Origin: JAFGXT01 sp963677165
Lineage (GTDB): Bacteria > Verrucomicrobiota > Lentisphaeria > Victivallales > SZUA-371
Length of the DNA: 64,000 nucleotides
Direction: 5' to 3'
Assembly (NCBI GenBank): GCA_963677165.2
Contig: CAXXSX010000002.1
Span: 2,046,001-2,110,000, forward strand
Shown piece by piece: positions 41,730 to 51,030 of the stretch. The position numbers and the translations under genes are program-made. The notes below the pieces were generated by a model that was not told the DNA's origin, searched no databases, and saw nothing but the letters and a program-made list of their open reading frames with translations. Position 1 is the stretch's first letter, and every line of letters starts with the position of its first letter.

Positions 41730-43980
41730 CATACAGAAATCCCTCAAGGATCTGCATGAAAAACTTCACCGGGAAAGTAAACCGGCAAATCTGGGGTTTG
41801 AAGAGTTTCTGGGATGTATCGCAGAAAATCCCGGCAGGTCCATGCGCAGCATTTTTCAGCTTTTCCATGACATGATTCATTATTATGTGCCGGATGGCGT
41901 GGATGAATATGTTCATGACCCCGAATCGATTAATTATATTCATTACGACTGCGATAAATTATTTGTCGAAAACAGTGACAATCCATTTTTTGCTGACCGT
42001 CTGCTGGCAAACCGTCTGGTTTCCGTGGCCGACTCGTTCAAGTCCGGGGCGTTGAGAAACAAGATGCTGGTTTTTACCGGCCCTCCGGGAAGCGGGAAAA
42101 GTACTTTTCTCAATAATATCATGCGTAAAATGGAAGAATATGTACAGACCGATGCAGGTGTTATGTATGAAACCGTCTGGCAGATTGATGTAGAAAAATT
42201 CGGCCTTACTTATGCTCCGAGTGCTTCAGATCGTGAGGCTATTGGCTTTGATTTCCTGGTAAAGAAGGAAAAAACTCATGACGAAGGATTGATTATTGAT
42301 CCTGAGGCAAACAAGAAACTTATCGTGCCGTGTCCGAGTCACGATCATCCGATTATTCAGATTCCGAAAGAATATCGGCGCGATCTGCTTGATCGGATCA
42401 TTGAAGATAAGGAATTCAAGAAAGTCCTGTTCAATAACAAGGAATATGACTGGGTTTTCAAAGATTCCCCGTGCCCGATTTGTTCGTCGATGTACCGGGC
42501 GTTGTGTGATAAACTTTCTCCCGAAGAAATCCTGTCGATGCTTTACGTACGCCGTTCTGAATTCAGCCGGAAACTGGGTGAAGGTCTAAGCGTATTTAAT
42601 CCGGGTGACCGGTTGATGAAATCGCCGCTGGAAGATTCGGAACTTCAGCGTTGGATCGGCGCGTTGTTTAAAAGCAGTAACGAGGTTCCATATATTTATT
42701 CAAGAATGGCGAAGACTAACAATGGTATTTTTGCTATTATGGATGTAAAATCCAACAATATCGACCGTATTCAGAATATCCATGGTATCATCAGTGATGG
42801 TATTCATAAAGTGCATATCTATGAAGAACGGATCAATTCACTGTTCATGGCTTTGATCAATCCGGCTGATTTGAGTATCATAAATGAGGAAAAATCGTTT
42901 CAGGACCGCGTGATAGAAATTCCTATCCCGTATATTCGCGATTACAATACGGAAGTGGCGATTTACCGTAATGTTTACGGTGGAATCATTGATTCCATGT
43001 TTATGCCCAACGTGCTGACGGCGTTTGCCAAGGTGATCATTGCTTCGCGCCTTGAAAAATCTGATGCCGTACAGGAATGGATCGAAAAACCGGAGAATTA
43101 CAGTCGTTTGCTTGATCAGAATATGCAGTTGCTGAAGATGGAAATTTTCAGTGGTAATATTCCGCAGTGGCTTGGTGACAGCGATATCAAACGACTTGAC
43201 CGCAGGCGTCGCAGAAAAATTATTTCTGAAGGCGATCTTGAAGGGCGTATCGGATTTTCCGGGCGCGAGTCACAGGAAATGTTCAATAGTTTTATCAATA
43301 TGTATCGTGGGCGCCATCACCTGATCACGATTCAGAATGTTGTATCATATTTTCGCGACAACGAAAAACATATGGGAAAACTTTCTCTGGACTTTTTGGA
43401 TGCGCTGGTTAATCTTTATGATTACACGGTATTGCAGGAAATCAAGGAATCTATGTTTTTCTATAATCAGGATCAGATTATTAATAGTATTTTTGAATAC
43501 CTGTTCGCAATCAATATGGATATCGGAACGGAAGCTGAATGTCCGATTACTCACCGTAAGATTAAGGTGAATGAAGCGTATCTGGAAGAGGTTGAGAAGT
43601 TGTTCCTGGGTCAGGACGCCGGTCCTTCTGAACGCGAGAAATTCCGTGACGAGACTTTGCGTAAATATGTGGCGAGAACTCTGCAGGAAGTCAATGAAGG
43701 CAAGAATATTATGCAGACTCAGCAGTTCCCGGAACTGCTCAGAATGTATAACCAGAACCTGAAGCAGAACGTTCTTGATCCGTTTATTACAAATGACAAC
43801 TTTCGTCGCGCGATAAAGGATTTTGGCACAGAGGCGTTCAAGACCTATGATCGGAGAATCTGTAAGGAAGTTGATTTTTTGATGCGGAACCTTAAATTCA
43901 AATTCAATTATACTGATGAGGGAGCCAAGCTGATCTGTATTTACGCGATAGACAAGAAACTTGCTGACCGTTATCTCTGA
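41716..43980 (+). CDS. PrkA-type serine protein kinase (second, divergent copy)
   Basis: A 754-residue protein, 67 longer than the first PrkA. Walker A is GPPGSGKST (122-130). The canonical PrkA features VPCPSHDHPIIQIPKEYRRD (about 194-213) and SPCPICSSMYRALCDKLSPE (about 252-271) are present with a CPxH and CPxC arrangement, like Bacillus-type PrkA. AFAK and NGIFAIMDVKSNNIDRI correspond to the Walker B/sensor region. The C-terminal kinase-like domain runs from about 520, with CPITHRKIKVNEAYLEEVEK. It overlaps spoVR by 14 bases. Only one PrkA is usual per operon, so a second, unlike one suggests a kinase pair or a hetero-oligomer. Confidence 0.88.
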   Translation: MRVSNIQKSLKDLHEKLHRESKPANLGFEEFLGCIAENPGRSMRSIFQLFHDMIHYYVPDGVDEYVHDPESINYIHYDCDKLFVENSDNPFFADRLLANRLVSVADSFKSGALRNKMLVFTGPPGSGKSTFLNNIMRKMEEYVQTDAGVMYETVWQIDVEKFGLTYAPSASDREAIGFDFLVKKEKTHDEGLIIDPEANKKLIVPCPSHDHPIIQIPKEYRRDLLDRIIEDKEFKKVLFNNKEYDWVFKDSPCPICSSMYRALCDKLSPEEILSMLYVRRSEFSRKLGEGLSVFNPGDRLMKSPLEDSELQRWIGALFKSSNEVPYIYSRMAKTNNGIFAIMDVKSNNIDRIQNIHGIISDGIHKVHIYEERINSLFMALINPADLSIINEEKSFQDRVIEIPIPYIRDYNTEVAIYRNVYGGIIDSMFMPNVLTAFAKVIIASRLEKSDAVQEWIEKPENYSRLLDQNMQLLKMEIFSGNIPQWLGDSDIKRLDRRRRRKIISEGDLEGRIGFSGRESQEMFNSFINMYRGRHHLITIQNVVSYFRDNEKHMGKLSLDFLDALVNLYDYTVLQEIKESMFFYNQDQIINSIFEYLFAINMDIGTEAECPITHRKIKVNEAYLEEVEKLFLGQDAGPSEREKFRDETLRKYVARTLQEVNEGKNIMQTQQFPELLRMYNQNLKQNVLDPFITNDNFRRAIKDFGTEAFKTYDRRICKEVDFLMRNLKFKFNYTDEGAKLICIYAIDKKLADRYL

Positions 43981-44005
43981 GATAGTATCGCGAAGCAAGA
44001 AAGAT

Positions 44006-44051
44006 AAAAAAAGCAGGGCCGCCGATTGAGCAGTCCTGCTTATATTTTTTT
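44006..44051. terminator. Bidirectional terminator between the prkA operon and a convergent gene
   Basis: AAGCAGG (44011-44017) pairs with CCTGCTT (44035-44041); an A run precedes it (44006-44012) and TATATTTTTTT follows, so it can stop transcription in both directions between two convergent genes. Confidence 0.85.
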
Positions 44052-44066
44052 ATTCGAACTGGAAAT

Positions 44067-44531
44067 TTATTTTGCTTTAATCACAGCCATCGTTGGAATA
44101 ATATGTATGGGATTTGCCATAATGGTAATAGTCCCGGCAGGGAAATCTTTCTTATACACAACATCTTTATAAATGCGTTTATTGGCATCCCATACTGACT
44201 TGAGAGAAGTTTTTTCCCAGCCTTTCGCGTTGAACTTTTTGTTCCGGGCATCAACCAGAAGGTATATTGTTACCGGAACGTTGACTTTAAAAGAAAACTC
44301 TTTACCGGGTTTCTGGTAGTTGCCTCTCAGAGTGCTTACGCAATCAAGGCCTTTTAGTTCTTCAGAAATACTTGTCAGTTTGAACTTGTCCGCAGTTCGT
44401 TTCCCTCCGACCGTTAGTTTAGACAGTTTTGCTCCTTTACTGAGATCGGTGATTGCAAGTTGATCCGCGACCGCAGTTGATGCAACAACAAACATTGCCA
44501 TCAGGGTGAAAAGAGTTTTGAACAGCTTCAT
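44067..44531 (-). CDS. Small secreted beta-rich protein
   Basis: A 154-residue protein with a clear signal peptide (MKLFKTLFTLMAMFVVASTAVAD, cleaved near 22). The mature part has VPVTIYLLVDARNKKFNAKGWE, then KTSLKSVWD and KDVVYKKDFPAGTITIMAN. This pattern (VTVYLAVDxR, then KxFPAGTxTLG) resembles a small accessory domain found at the ends of rhamnogalacturonan lyases and other glycan enzymes. Here it stands alone. It may be a carbohydrate-binding factor. It lies downstream of a GH2 enzyme gene, separated by a likely terminator, with its own AAGGAGAA-type ribosome site. Confidence 0.55.
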   Translation of the reverse strand: MKLFKTLFTLMAMFVVASTAVADQLAITDLSKGAKLSKLTVGGKRTADKFKLTSISEELKGLDCVSTLRGNYQKPGKEFSFKVNVPVTIYLLVDARNKKFNAKGWEKTSLKSVWDANKRIYKDVVYKKDFPAGTITIMANPIHIIPTMAVIKAK

Positions 44532-44632
44532 AGGGTTCTCCTTTTGTTGGGTTTTAGCAGAAAATTATCTGCTCGTGAAAAAAGAAAAGTTCTATTAATT
44601 AACCATAATTTGAACCGTTTTCAAATAAAATG

Positions 44633-44669
44633 AGCAGGCAATCGACTGATTGCTTGCCGAGAGCCTGCT
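44633..44669 (-). terminator. Probable terminator of the glycan-use operon
   Basis: On the minus strand AGCAGGC pairs with GCCTGCT (7 bp) with a further GCAATC/GATTGC stem inside. The downstream T tract is weak (CATTTTATTTG). It lies 6 bases after the GH2 stop codon. Confidence 0.5.
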
Positions 44670-44674
44670 TTCAT

Positions 44675-47600
44675 CTACCGTTCCAAGGTCATTCCGATAA
44701 GAGCCAGCGATTTTTTTCCGGTAACCTTTAATGTTATGCTTTTTACATTGCGATCCGGGTGTGGATTGTTCAGTGACCAGGTCCAAAGCACATTGTCAGG
44801 TCGTTTCTGGTTTGGGCCGTTCCAGGCGCATATCCCAAGGTCCATTTCGGTTAAGTATTTATACCCGTTTATGTGGATTCCGGCTTTGATGTTCGCTGTT
44901 GCCGATGAGCCGTTGCTGTAGTTGTACACTACTTTTGCTGAAACCGTACCTTTCCGGTCGTGGTCCTCCAGGGCTCCAAGCATCCACACTTTGTTGAATT
45001 TCGCGTTGACCGGTATCACCGTTGATTTTCCGGTAGAAAGAACCAGACTGCATTTGCCGTTATTCTTCGACGGGTCAGTCAGTTTGAAGTCAATTCCACC
45101 CAGAGATATTGCTTCGGTCGGGAAAGCTTCCGCTGGTTGCGGCAGATTTAGTATCGGATCGATGCCTGGTCGGTTTACAGGGAAGTATCGCATGTCTTCA
45201 CCGGCCTTGCCGAACCATGCGACCGGACCGTTTTTCTGTTGCCAGAGTTCACGGTTCATTACGCTGTTCATTGCAACGAAGTTGTAATCTTTCAGCTCAC
45301 CGGCACCGGAGGAGGTTAGGACGCCGATATTATGCAGCAGGGATACGATCAGGCGTGAGGTACGTTTCGGACGCAGTTTCAGAAAGTCCTGCCATTTTAT
45401 AGTAAGCAATACCAGTTTGCCGCTTTTGAATGGCATGATCGCGATCCCGGCTGGTTTTACCGGAGCAGAGATTTTTCCGTTTGCAACAATAGCTTGATCA
45501 AGCATTTTGCGGTCTTTTGAGGTAAACTTTTGGCCTCTTGAGAGTTTTTTTGCTTCTGTGTCAAAATTGTTGCTTTGCCGCCAGTACATATCGTTGTTGG
45601 CAATTCCGGCAAACAATTCAGGATATTTGCCGGTTTTAATCATGTCGGTTGCCTGAACAGAAACCAAACTGACATTTTCTCCGGTCAGGCTGGAAAGCTG
45701 TTCTGCGGTTTTCTTGTTTACGCCATCAATAATTGCCGTGCCGCCATGAGAACAGCATTCGGATATACGATTTTGTTCCCCACTGTTTTCCAATAGATTA
45801 CCATCGATCCAGAGGACTTTTCCTGATTTTCCTGATTCCGTTGGAATGCCGAATTTCTTTAAGGCGGCAGTTGCCTTTCCTGCATTTGTGATATCAAGAA
45901 TGCCCTGAGTTACGACTGGACTGTGGTTACAGGAGGAGATCAACTGTTTTGCAACATAGGCTGCGGCAGGTTCACTGGTATAGCGTGAAATTACCGGAAG
46001 TGAACACAGCAAATAGTAACCCTTGCCGTTATAGACTCGAACGATGTTGGTGAACATCTGAGCTGTGCCTGAATCGGCAAGGATATCGAACATGCCAGAT
46101 ACGGGTTTAATAAATGCGGTTTTTACCGGGATATAGTCGTTGCCCCATAGTTTCAGATCATTGTCCGATATATTTTTCATTGCCGGGTCTGAATGAGACT
46201 GGACAAATACATAGGTTTCTTTCAGATTTTTGCACAGGCGCAGTGGCAGTTTTACCTGTGTATCCGGTTCCAGCCACAATACTTTTAGCCCCTTACCGAC
46301 TGCTTTCGTAAGTTCTTTCGAATCATTCCCATTGGCTTTCCAATTTGCGATGACCAGACTGGTGACACCGGATTTTAAGGCCTGAGACAGAGACGAATAA
46401 CGTCCTTTGGGAAATTTGACATCCGGCAGTGTATTGCTGTTGTTGCTCAGCAGGACACAGCCCTTCGGGGCGGTTATCGCTTTGCGTGGATATACGGTGT
46501 AATCATAAGTTCGTGACGTTAACTTTTTTCCGTTGGCAGAGAGTGTTAGCTTCCATTGAACCGGAGTCTTTTTCGGGACTTTAGGCATTTGCAGTGATAC
46601 GTTAAAAGATTCTTTCCCTCCGGCTGGAAGAATGAACTGCTTTTCGATGGTGTTAATCACTTTATCGTTTTCGATGAGGTTAGCTTTTAAAGTACAGTTC
46701 TGGTTGGCAAACATTTCGTTGTAGGCAAATAGTTTGCGTTTCACTTTCTTTCCTGAAGCGAAAGTGGAATTCATTTCACGGGTACACAGCAGGTAGTCCG
46801 GCATAGGTTGTCTGTTCTCATAAAGCGGATTGTTGGGATTGCCGGGATCAGTGGCCCAGGGATTCCAGCCCGATAATTTATCGTGATAATATCCTTCTGC
46901 AAAGGCCCGGATGCACTCGAACCAGCCTTCATAATAACCTTTGGTGATATCATATGCTTTATCTCCCGCCCAGCGTGCCATGCCGCCCGGAGGCTTAATG
47001 CCGTAAGGCATATATAAGTCTTCACTGAAGATTAACGGTTTCTGTTGCTTCCATTTGATACCGTGCCAGGAGACGGTTTTACCGGATAGCCAGTATGCGT
47101 CTACCGGAACCGTAAAGCGTGATTTGAATGGTTCGGTCGGATAATGAAAACTCAGAGTAGGTGCCGGACCGTCATGTCCCCAGCCGCCCAGAGAACCATC
47201 GCCGGAACATGTCCAGGTGCGGGTTGGATCAAGTTGCTGAGTCATTTCGCCGAACTTAAGCATTTTCGCGTCGACTTTGGCTTTTTCTTCTTTTGAACCT
47301 TTCATGTAATATGACGCGAATTCGTTACTCAGACACCAATAGATGATCGATGGATGATTGCGCAGGGATTTGACCATATTGTGAATGTGCTGTTTGGCAT
47401 TGGACCAGAATTCCGGTTTTACCGCATTACCGCGCGGTTCGTTCACGGCGGACTCCGGCGCAATCAGGAAGCCGGTTTCATCGGCTATACGGATGACGCG
47501 AAGGGAAGGGCCGCCATGCAGGCGCATACCGTTATAGCCGCGCTTTTTCTGTAAGGCGATATAAGGTCTGAGTTCTTTTTCATTGGAATAATTGCGGTAC

Positions 47601-49177
47601 GGGATCATTGAATTGCGCCGGTGTAGAAAACGTACGCCGTTGATGAGCATATCCGGCCCTTTAAAAGCCAGTTCCCGGAACCCGAACCGTTGACGGTAAG
47701 CATCGACAACTTTTCCATTACTGCTAACCGTCAGGTCCAGATAGTAAAGATGTGGATCATGCGGCCACCATAAATGTGGAGTTTTCCAATCTCCACTTAG
47801 CTTAACTTCACGGCTTTCGCCAGCCTTGAGAGCAACGGATACCGGCCTGAATTTGAATTCACTGTCGACTTTTCCGTTTAAAGTAATTTTTTGGGTATTG
47901 CTGTTATAATTGGTTAGAGTGATTTTCGCTTCCAATGACGATTGAGGATGGAGGCGCGAGATGATGAATACGTCATCGACTGCGACCTTTCCCGTGGTTT
48001 CCAGATGTACAGGGTATTGAATGCCGCGATAATGCGCCAGAAACCAGCCCCAGCCGGAGGGCCGGACCGTGGGTCCGCCATTGACCGAACTTCCGGCCAC
48101 TCTGACAAGTAATTGATTCTTACCCGGTTTGATCGCGGAAGTCGCATTGACCTTAAACTGAAAATGACCATCCTTACTGCTGCCGATCTTTTGACCATTT
48201 AGATATATATCGGAACAGTCTGTAACCCTTTCAAAGCATAAAAAGTATTGTTGATTGGGATTTTTCTCCGGCAATTCAAAATTACGTCGAAACCAGACAA
48301 TCGGTTTACGAAACAGGCCGGAGTGTGTATCCGGCACCATAACATTCTGCCAGCCGGACTCCGGTGGCATGGCGACGTTGACATCGGTTGGGAGATACTG
48401 CCAGATGCCGCACAGGTCAGTAGCGGTGCGCGGTGCGGCAATATGATCAAGGATTGGCTTGAATATGACCATGTTGTCTTTGGTTGAGCCGGAGAACTTT
48501 TCCGGTACATCGGTTTTACTGTCAAACGCTTCAAGTTCCAGATCATCAAACATCGCGCCTGCGTCGATGCGCAAATAGACGCCGTTCCACTTGGCAACGT
48601 CGGCTGTCGGAAAAGACAGCTTGAGATTTTCAAGACCATAGACCGCAACATACTTTCCACTGCTTTCAGGACTTGCCACTCCGACGGAAAGTTCAACTTT
48701 GTTATCGACCTTGTTAAAGATTAGTATTACCCGGTTCCATTTACGGGCATCGACCGAACCGATACCGGAGAATGATTGTTTTCCATCGATTACTGAAATT
48801 TTGTTTCTACAACTTACGGTGATTCCCTTTGCTCCTTTATAATTCACATTGCCTACTCCAAACCGTGCATTTCCTTTATAGGAAAAGGCGACCCGGATTA
48901 CTTTGCCGGATAATACCGGCTTCAAGACATCGGCAGGAAATCGGCAATATACATGAAAATCGCGTCCACCGGGAGTGGTGAGTACTTTAGCTGTTTTGCC
49001 ATCCCTTTCGGTCGAAACAACCTTACATGATGGGTGTCCTCCATATAATCCTTCCTTCCAGCCGCCTTGATCTTTAATTCCCTTGTCGGCAGGATATGAT
49101 TCGAAGTCTTCCTTGATTCCGGCGGTTACCAGAGTCGCAAATGCGACAGTAAAAATACATAATATGCGTGTGAACAT
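44675..49177 (-). CDS. Secreted glycoside hydrolase family 2 enzyme (large, multi-domain)
   Basis: A 1500-residue secreted protein: signal peptide 1-19 (MFTRILCIFTVAFATLVTA), an N-terminal LamG/concanavalin-like region (about 20-225), GH2 sugar-binding domain (about 265-400: WFRRNFELPEKNPNQQYFLC, IYLNGQKIG), immunoglobulin-like domain (about 405-510), and a TIM barrel (about 515-850) with HPSIIYWCLSNEFASYYMKG (acid/base Glu in SNEF) and KPLIFSEDLYMPYG (nucleophile Glu). A long C-terminal part with class I glutamine amidotransferase-like alpha/beta character and a carbohydrate-binding-like end follows. Beta-galactosidase, -glucuronidase or -mannosidase activity cannot be told apart. It is the last gene of a LacI-headed operon with a GH29-like enzyme and a prepilin-like gene. 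Confidence 0.85.
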   Translation of the reverse strand: MFTRILCIFTVAFATLVTAGIKEDFESYPADKGIKDQGGWKEGLYGGHPSCKVVSTERDGKTAKVLTTPGGRDFHVYCRFPADVLKPVLSGKVIRVAFSYKGNARFGVGNVNYKGAKGITVSCRNKISVIDGKQSFSGIGSVDARKWNRVILIFNKVDNKVELSVGVASPESSGKYVAVYGLENLKLSFPTADVAKWNGVYLRIDAGAMFDDLELEAFDSKTDVPEKFSGSTKDNMVIFKPILDHIAAPRTATDLCGIWQYLPTDVNVAMPPESGWQNVMVPDTHSGLFRKPIVWFRRNFELPEKNPNQQYFLCFERVTDCSDIYLNGQKIGSSKDGHFQFKVNATSAIKPGKNQLLVRVAGSSVNGGPTVRPSGWGWFLAHYRGIQYPVHLETTGKVAVDDVFIISRLHPQSSLEAKITLTNYNSNTQKITLNGKVDSEFKFRPVSVALKAGESREVKLSGDWKTPHLWWPHDPHLYYLDLTVSSNGKVVDAYRQRFGFRELAFKGPDMLINGVRFLHRRNSMIPYRNYSNEKELRPYIALQKKRGYNGMRLHGGPSLRVIRIADETGFLIAPESAVNEPRGNAVKPEFWSNAKQHIHNMVKSLRNHPSIIYWCLSNEFASYYMKGSKEEKAKVDAKMLKFGEMTQQLDPTRTWTCSGDGSLGGWGHDGPAPTLSFHYPTEPFKSRFTVPVDAYWLSGKTVSWHGIKWKQQKPLIFSEDLYMPYGIKPPGGMARWAGDKAYDITKGYYEGWFECIRAFAEGYYHDKLSGWNPWATDPGNPNNPLYENRQPMPDYLLCTREMNSTFASGKKVKRKLFAYNEMFANQNCTLKANLIENDKVINTIEKQFILPAGGKESFNVSLQMPKVPKKTPVQWKLTLSANGKKLTSRTYDYTVYPRKAITAPKGCVLLSNNSNTLPDVKFPKGRYSSLSQALKSGVTSLVIANWKANGNDSKELTKAVGKGLKVLWLEPDTQVKLPLRLCKNLKETYVFVQSHSDPAMKNISDNDLKLWGNDYIPVKTAFIKPVSGMFDILADSGTAQMFTNIVRVYNGKGYYLLCSLPVISRYTSEPAAAYVAKQLISSCNHSPVVTQGILDITNAGKATAALKKFGIPTESGKSGKVLWIDGNLLENSGEQNRISECCSHGGTAIIDGVNKKTAEQLSSLTGENVSLVSVQATDMIKTGKYPELFAGIANNDMYWRQSNNFDTEAKKLSRGQKFTSKDRKMLDQAIVANGKISAPVKPAGIAIMPFKSGKLVLLTIKWQDFLKLRPKRTSRLIVSLLHNIGVLTSSGAGELKDYNFVAMNSVMNRELWQQKNGPVAWFGKAGEDMRYFPVNRPGIDPILNLPQPAEAFPTEAISLGGIDFKLTDPSKNNGKCSLVLSTGKSTVIPVNAKFNKVWMLGALEDHDRKGTVSAKVVYNYSNGSSATANIKAGIHINGYKYLTEMDLGICAWNGPNQKRPDNVLWTWSLNNPHPDRNVKSITLKVTGKKSLALIGMTLER

Positions 49178-49203
49178 TATTGATTCCTTTCGAGATATAT
49201 TTA

Positions 49204-49956
49204 TTAATTTTCGAACTTCATGTAATTATTGCCGTCGTAATAGAATTTATGCGTCATTTCCTTGAACGGGACATTTTCACCGTGTCCGTCACAATAGATG
49301 TGATTTCCGGTGTTCTTATGATTGTTGGGAGAGGATGAAGGATAGTAGTTGGTCAGCGGATGACCAATTGTGGATGATGGGGCACGGCTGTTGTCAACCA
49401 ACAGTACATCACGACTTGGTCGTGCCCGGTAGCCGTTGGAATAGTGGGTTTTTCCCGGGCCCAGTGGTCCGACAGCCCCATTGATCGGTGTTCCAAAATT
49501 AGCCCAGAAATTATAGGGACCGATATAAAAGAAATCGATGAAGCGATATGATCTCAGAGGATTGGGATAGTTCGCATAATCGTTCTCTTTGGTGCGCCAC
49601 TCATAATTTCTGACTTCAACTCCGTTTACTGGACAGAACATTGTCCTGACTGTTTTAATGTATTCAAGTCCACGAACAAGCCCAAAACCGACCCATTTCG
49701 ATGTATTTGATACGACCATTGCAGTTCTTGCACCGTGGGCGCCGCCGTTACCGTTTGTGTTGGGCCAATAGCCATTAAAATCCCCGGCATAGCAGATCAT
49801 TGCCAATCCAACCTGTTTTTGACGGCTCAGACAGCTAATTTCTTTGGCACGATTACGGGCATTTCCCAATGCCGGCAGCAGCAGTGATGCCAGAATAGCG
49901 ATGATTGCGATCACGACCAGGAGTTCAATGAGTGTGAATCGTTTTGATCTTTGCAT
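49204..49956 (-). CDS. Prepilin-like protein with H-X9-DG motif
   Basis: A 250-residue protein. The N-terminus MQRSKRFTLIELLVVIAIIA then ILASLLLPAL is a type IV prepilin signal and helix, except that the residue before the cleavage-site Phe is Arg rather than Gly. The body ends with NNHKNTGNHIYCDGHGENVP, a clear H-X9-DG motif of the large prepilin-like family that is expanded in PVC bacteria. Its function is unknown; it may build thin pili or anchor secretion. A longer reading from 50004 exists, but GGGAG sits 8 bases before the ATG at 49956. It lies between the GH29-like and GH2 genes in one operon. Confidence 0.88.
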   Translation of the reverse strand: MQRSKRFTLIELLVVIAIIAILASLLLPALGNARNRAKEISCLSRQKQVGLAMICYAGDFNGYWPNTNGNGGAHGARTAMVVSNTSKWVGFGLVRGLEYIKTVRTMFCPVNGVEVRNYEWRTKENDYANYPNPLRSYRFIDFFYIGPYNFWANFGTPINGAVGPLGPGKTHYSNGYRARPSRDVLLVDNSRAPSSTIGHPLTNYYPSSSPNNHKNTGNHIYCDGHGENVPFKEMTHKFYYDGNNYMKFEN

Positions 49957-50028
49957 TTTCCTTTCTCCCATATTTTGTATGTTTTCCTTTTCATAAATTG
50001 CCAAACATTCTTTTGCTTTTCTTTGTTG

Positions 50029-51030
50029 CTATTCATTGCGGAACTTAGACATGACACGCATGAAATCGTCAGAAATCGTTCCGTTTGCGGTCGGCGGTAC
50101 GTCCCAAGTTACAACGCCGCCATTATCTGTTATCTGCCGCATCCAGCTTGTGGCAAATTCGGCACTGAACCGGGGCTTTCCCGCACCCCAGTATTCGCCC
50201 AGGAATGTCAGTAGATGATATAGTGAACCATCTTCAGTCTGCCCGATCTTTGAATGTTTACCTGTAACCGGCAGCGAATAATTCATTTCTCCGGCGGTAA
50301 AATCGCTCCATCCTCCGGTTTTAACCGTACCGCAGCGAATCGCGAATGACACCAGCGCATCAGGATTTCCAGCTTTCAACGCCGCTTTGAAACTGGCGAA
50401 ATTCGGTTCGTCCGGGAAATCGTACATCAAATCCGGGTGATAACATCCGTCTATCCACCAACCAATAACTTTGTCTTCCCAGCGAGTAGACCAGTCGTGG
50501 ATGATTGCTTCCCAGTTGCGCTGGAATTCACTCATACGGGAGTCTACGCCGGGAACCGGTTCCACATCTCCAATCCTGAGTCCGCACCATTCCGGATCGC
50601 GGTCTTGCCATGCCGGAGCAAACTTTAATTTGTCCATAGCCTGTTTATCAAAAATCGGAGCGTTGGCGGGAAGGTATGCCAGCAGTTTTATGCCGCGTGG
50701 CTCCAGTGCGTCATAAAGATCGCTGACGAGATCGCGGTCTGAGCAACGGCTTGGATGTCTTCCCACTATTTCATCATACGTCGGGTTCGGACTAATGTAG
50801 AATCCGCTGTTCTGTCCAAGAGTAATAAAGAAATATCCAGCACCGATCTCTTCGAGCTGGGATGCCAGCTTTGTGGTATCAAAGTCATCAACACGCCGAT
50901 TCCATTCATCCGTTGTATACTCGCATTCGCCGATACTGCTGGCTGGGGAGGCAAGAAAATGGAAGAACACGCCCCATCCGGATTGTTTGAGGTATTCTGA
51001 ATTATGGTTGCAAATGATATTTCTGTTCAT
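50029..51030 (-). CDS. GH29-like alpha-L-fucosidase-fold glycoside hydrolase
   Basis: A 333-residue protein with no signal peptide. The sequence follows GH29-type barrels: WGVFFHFLASPASSIGECEY, then FDTTKLASQLEEIGAGYFFIT, LVSDLYDALEPRGIKLLAYL and KVIGWWIDGCYHPDLMYDFP (about 188-207, likely nucleophile Asp of WWIDG), WSDFTAGEMNY. It is shorter than most fucosidases, lacking the C-terminal beta domain. Its lack of signal peptide implies action on imported oligosaccharide in the cytoplasm. Its start overlaps the lacI stop by four bases. Fucose as substrate is not certain. Confidence 0.75.
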   Translation of the reverse strand: MNRNIICNHNSEYLKQSGWGVFFHFLASPASSIGECEYTTDEWNRRVDDFDTTKLASQLEEIGAGYFFITLGQNSGFYISPNPTYDEIVGRHPSRCSDRDLVSDLYDALEPRGIKLLAYLPANAPIFDKQAMDKLKFAPAWQDRDPEWCGLRIGDVEPVPGVDSRMSEFQRNWEAIIHDWSTRWEDKVIGWWIDGCYHPDLMYDFPDEPNFASFKAALKAGNPDALVSFAIRCGTVKTGGWSDFTAGEMNYSLPVTGKHSKIGQTEDGSLYHLLTFLGEYWGAGKPRFSAEFATSWMRQITDNGGVVTWDVPPTANGTISDDFMRVMSKFRNE

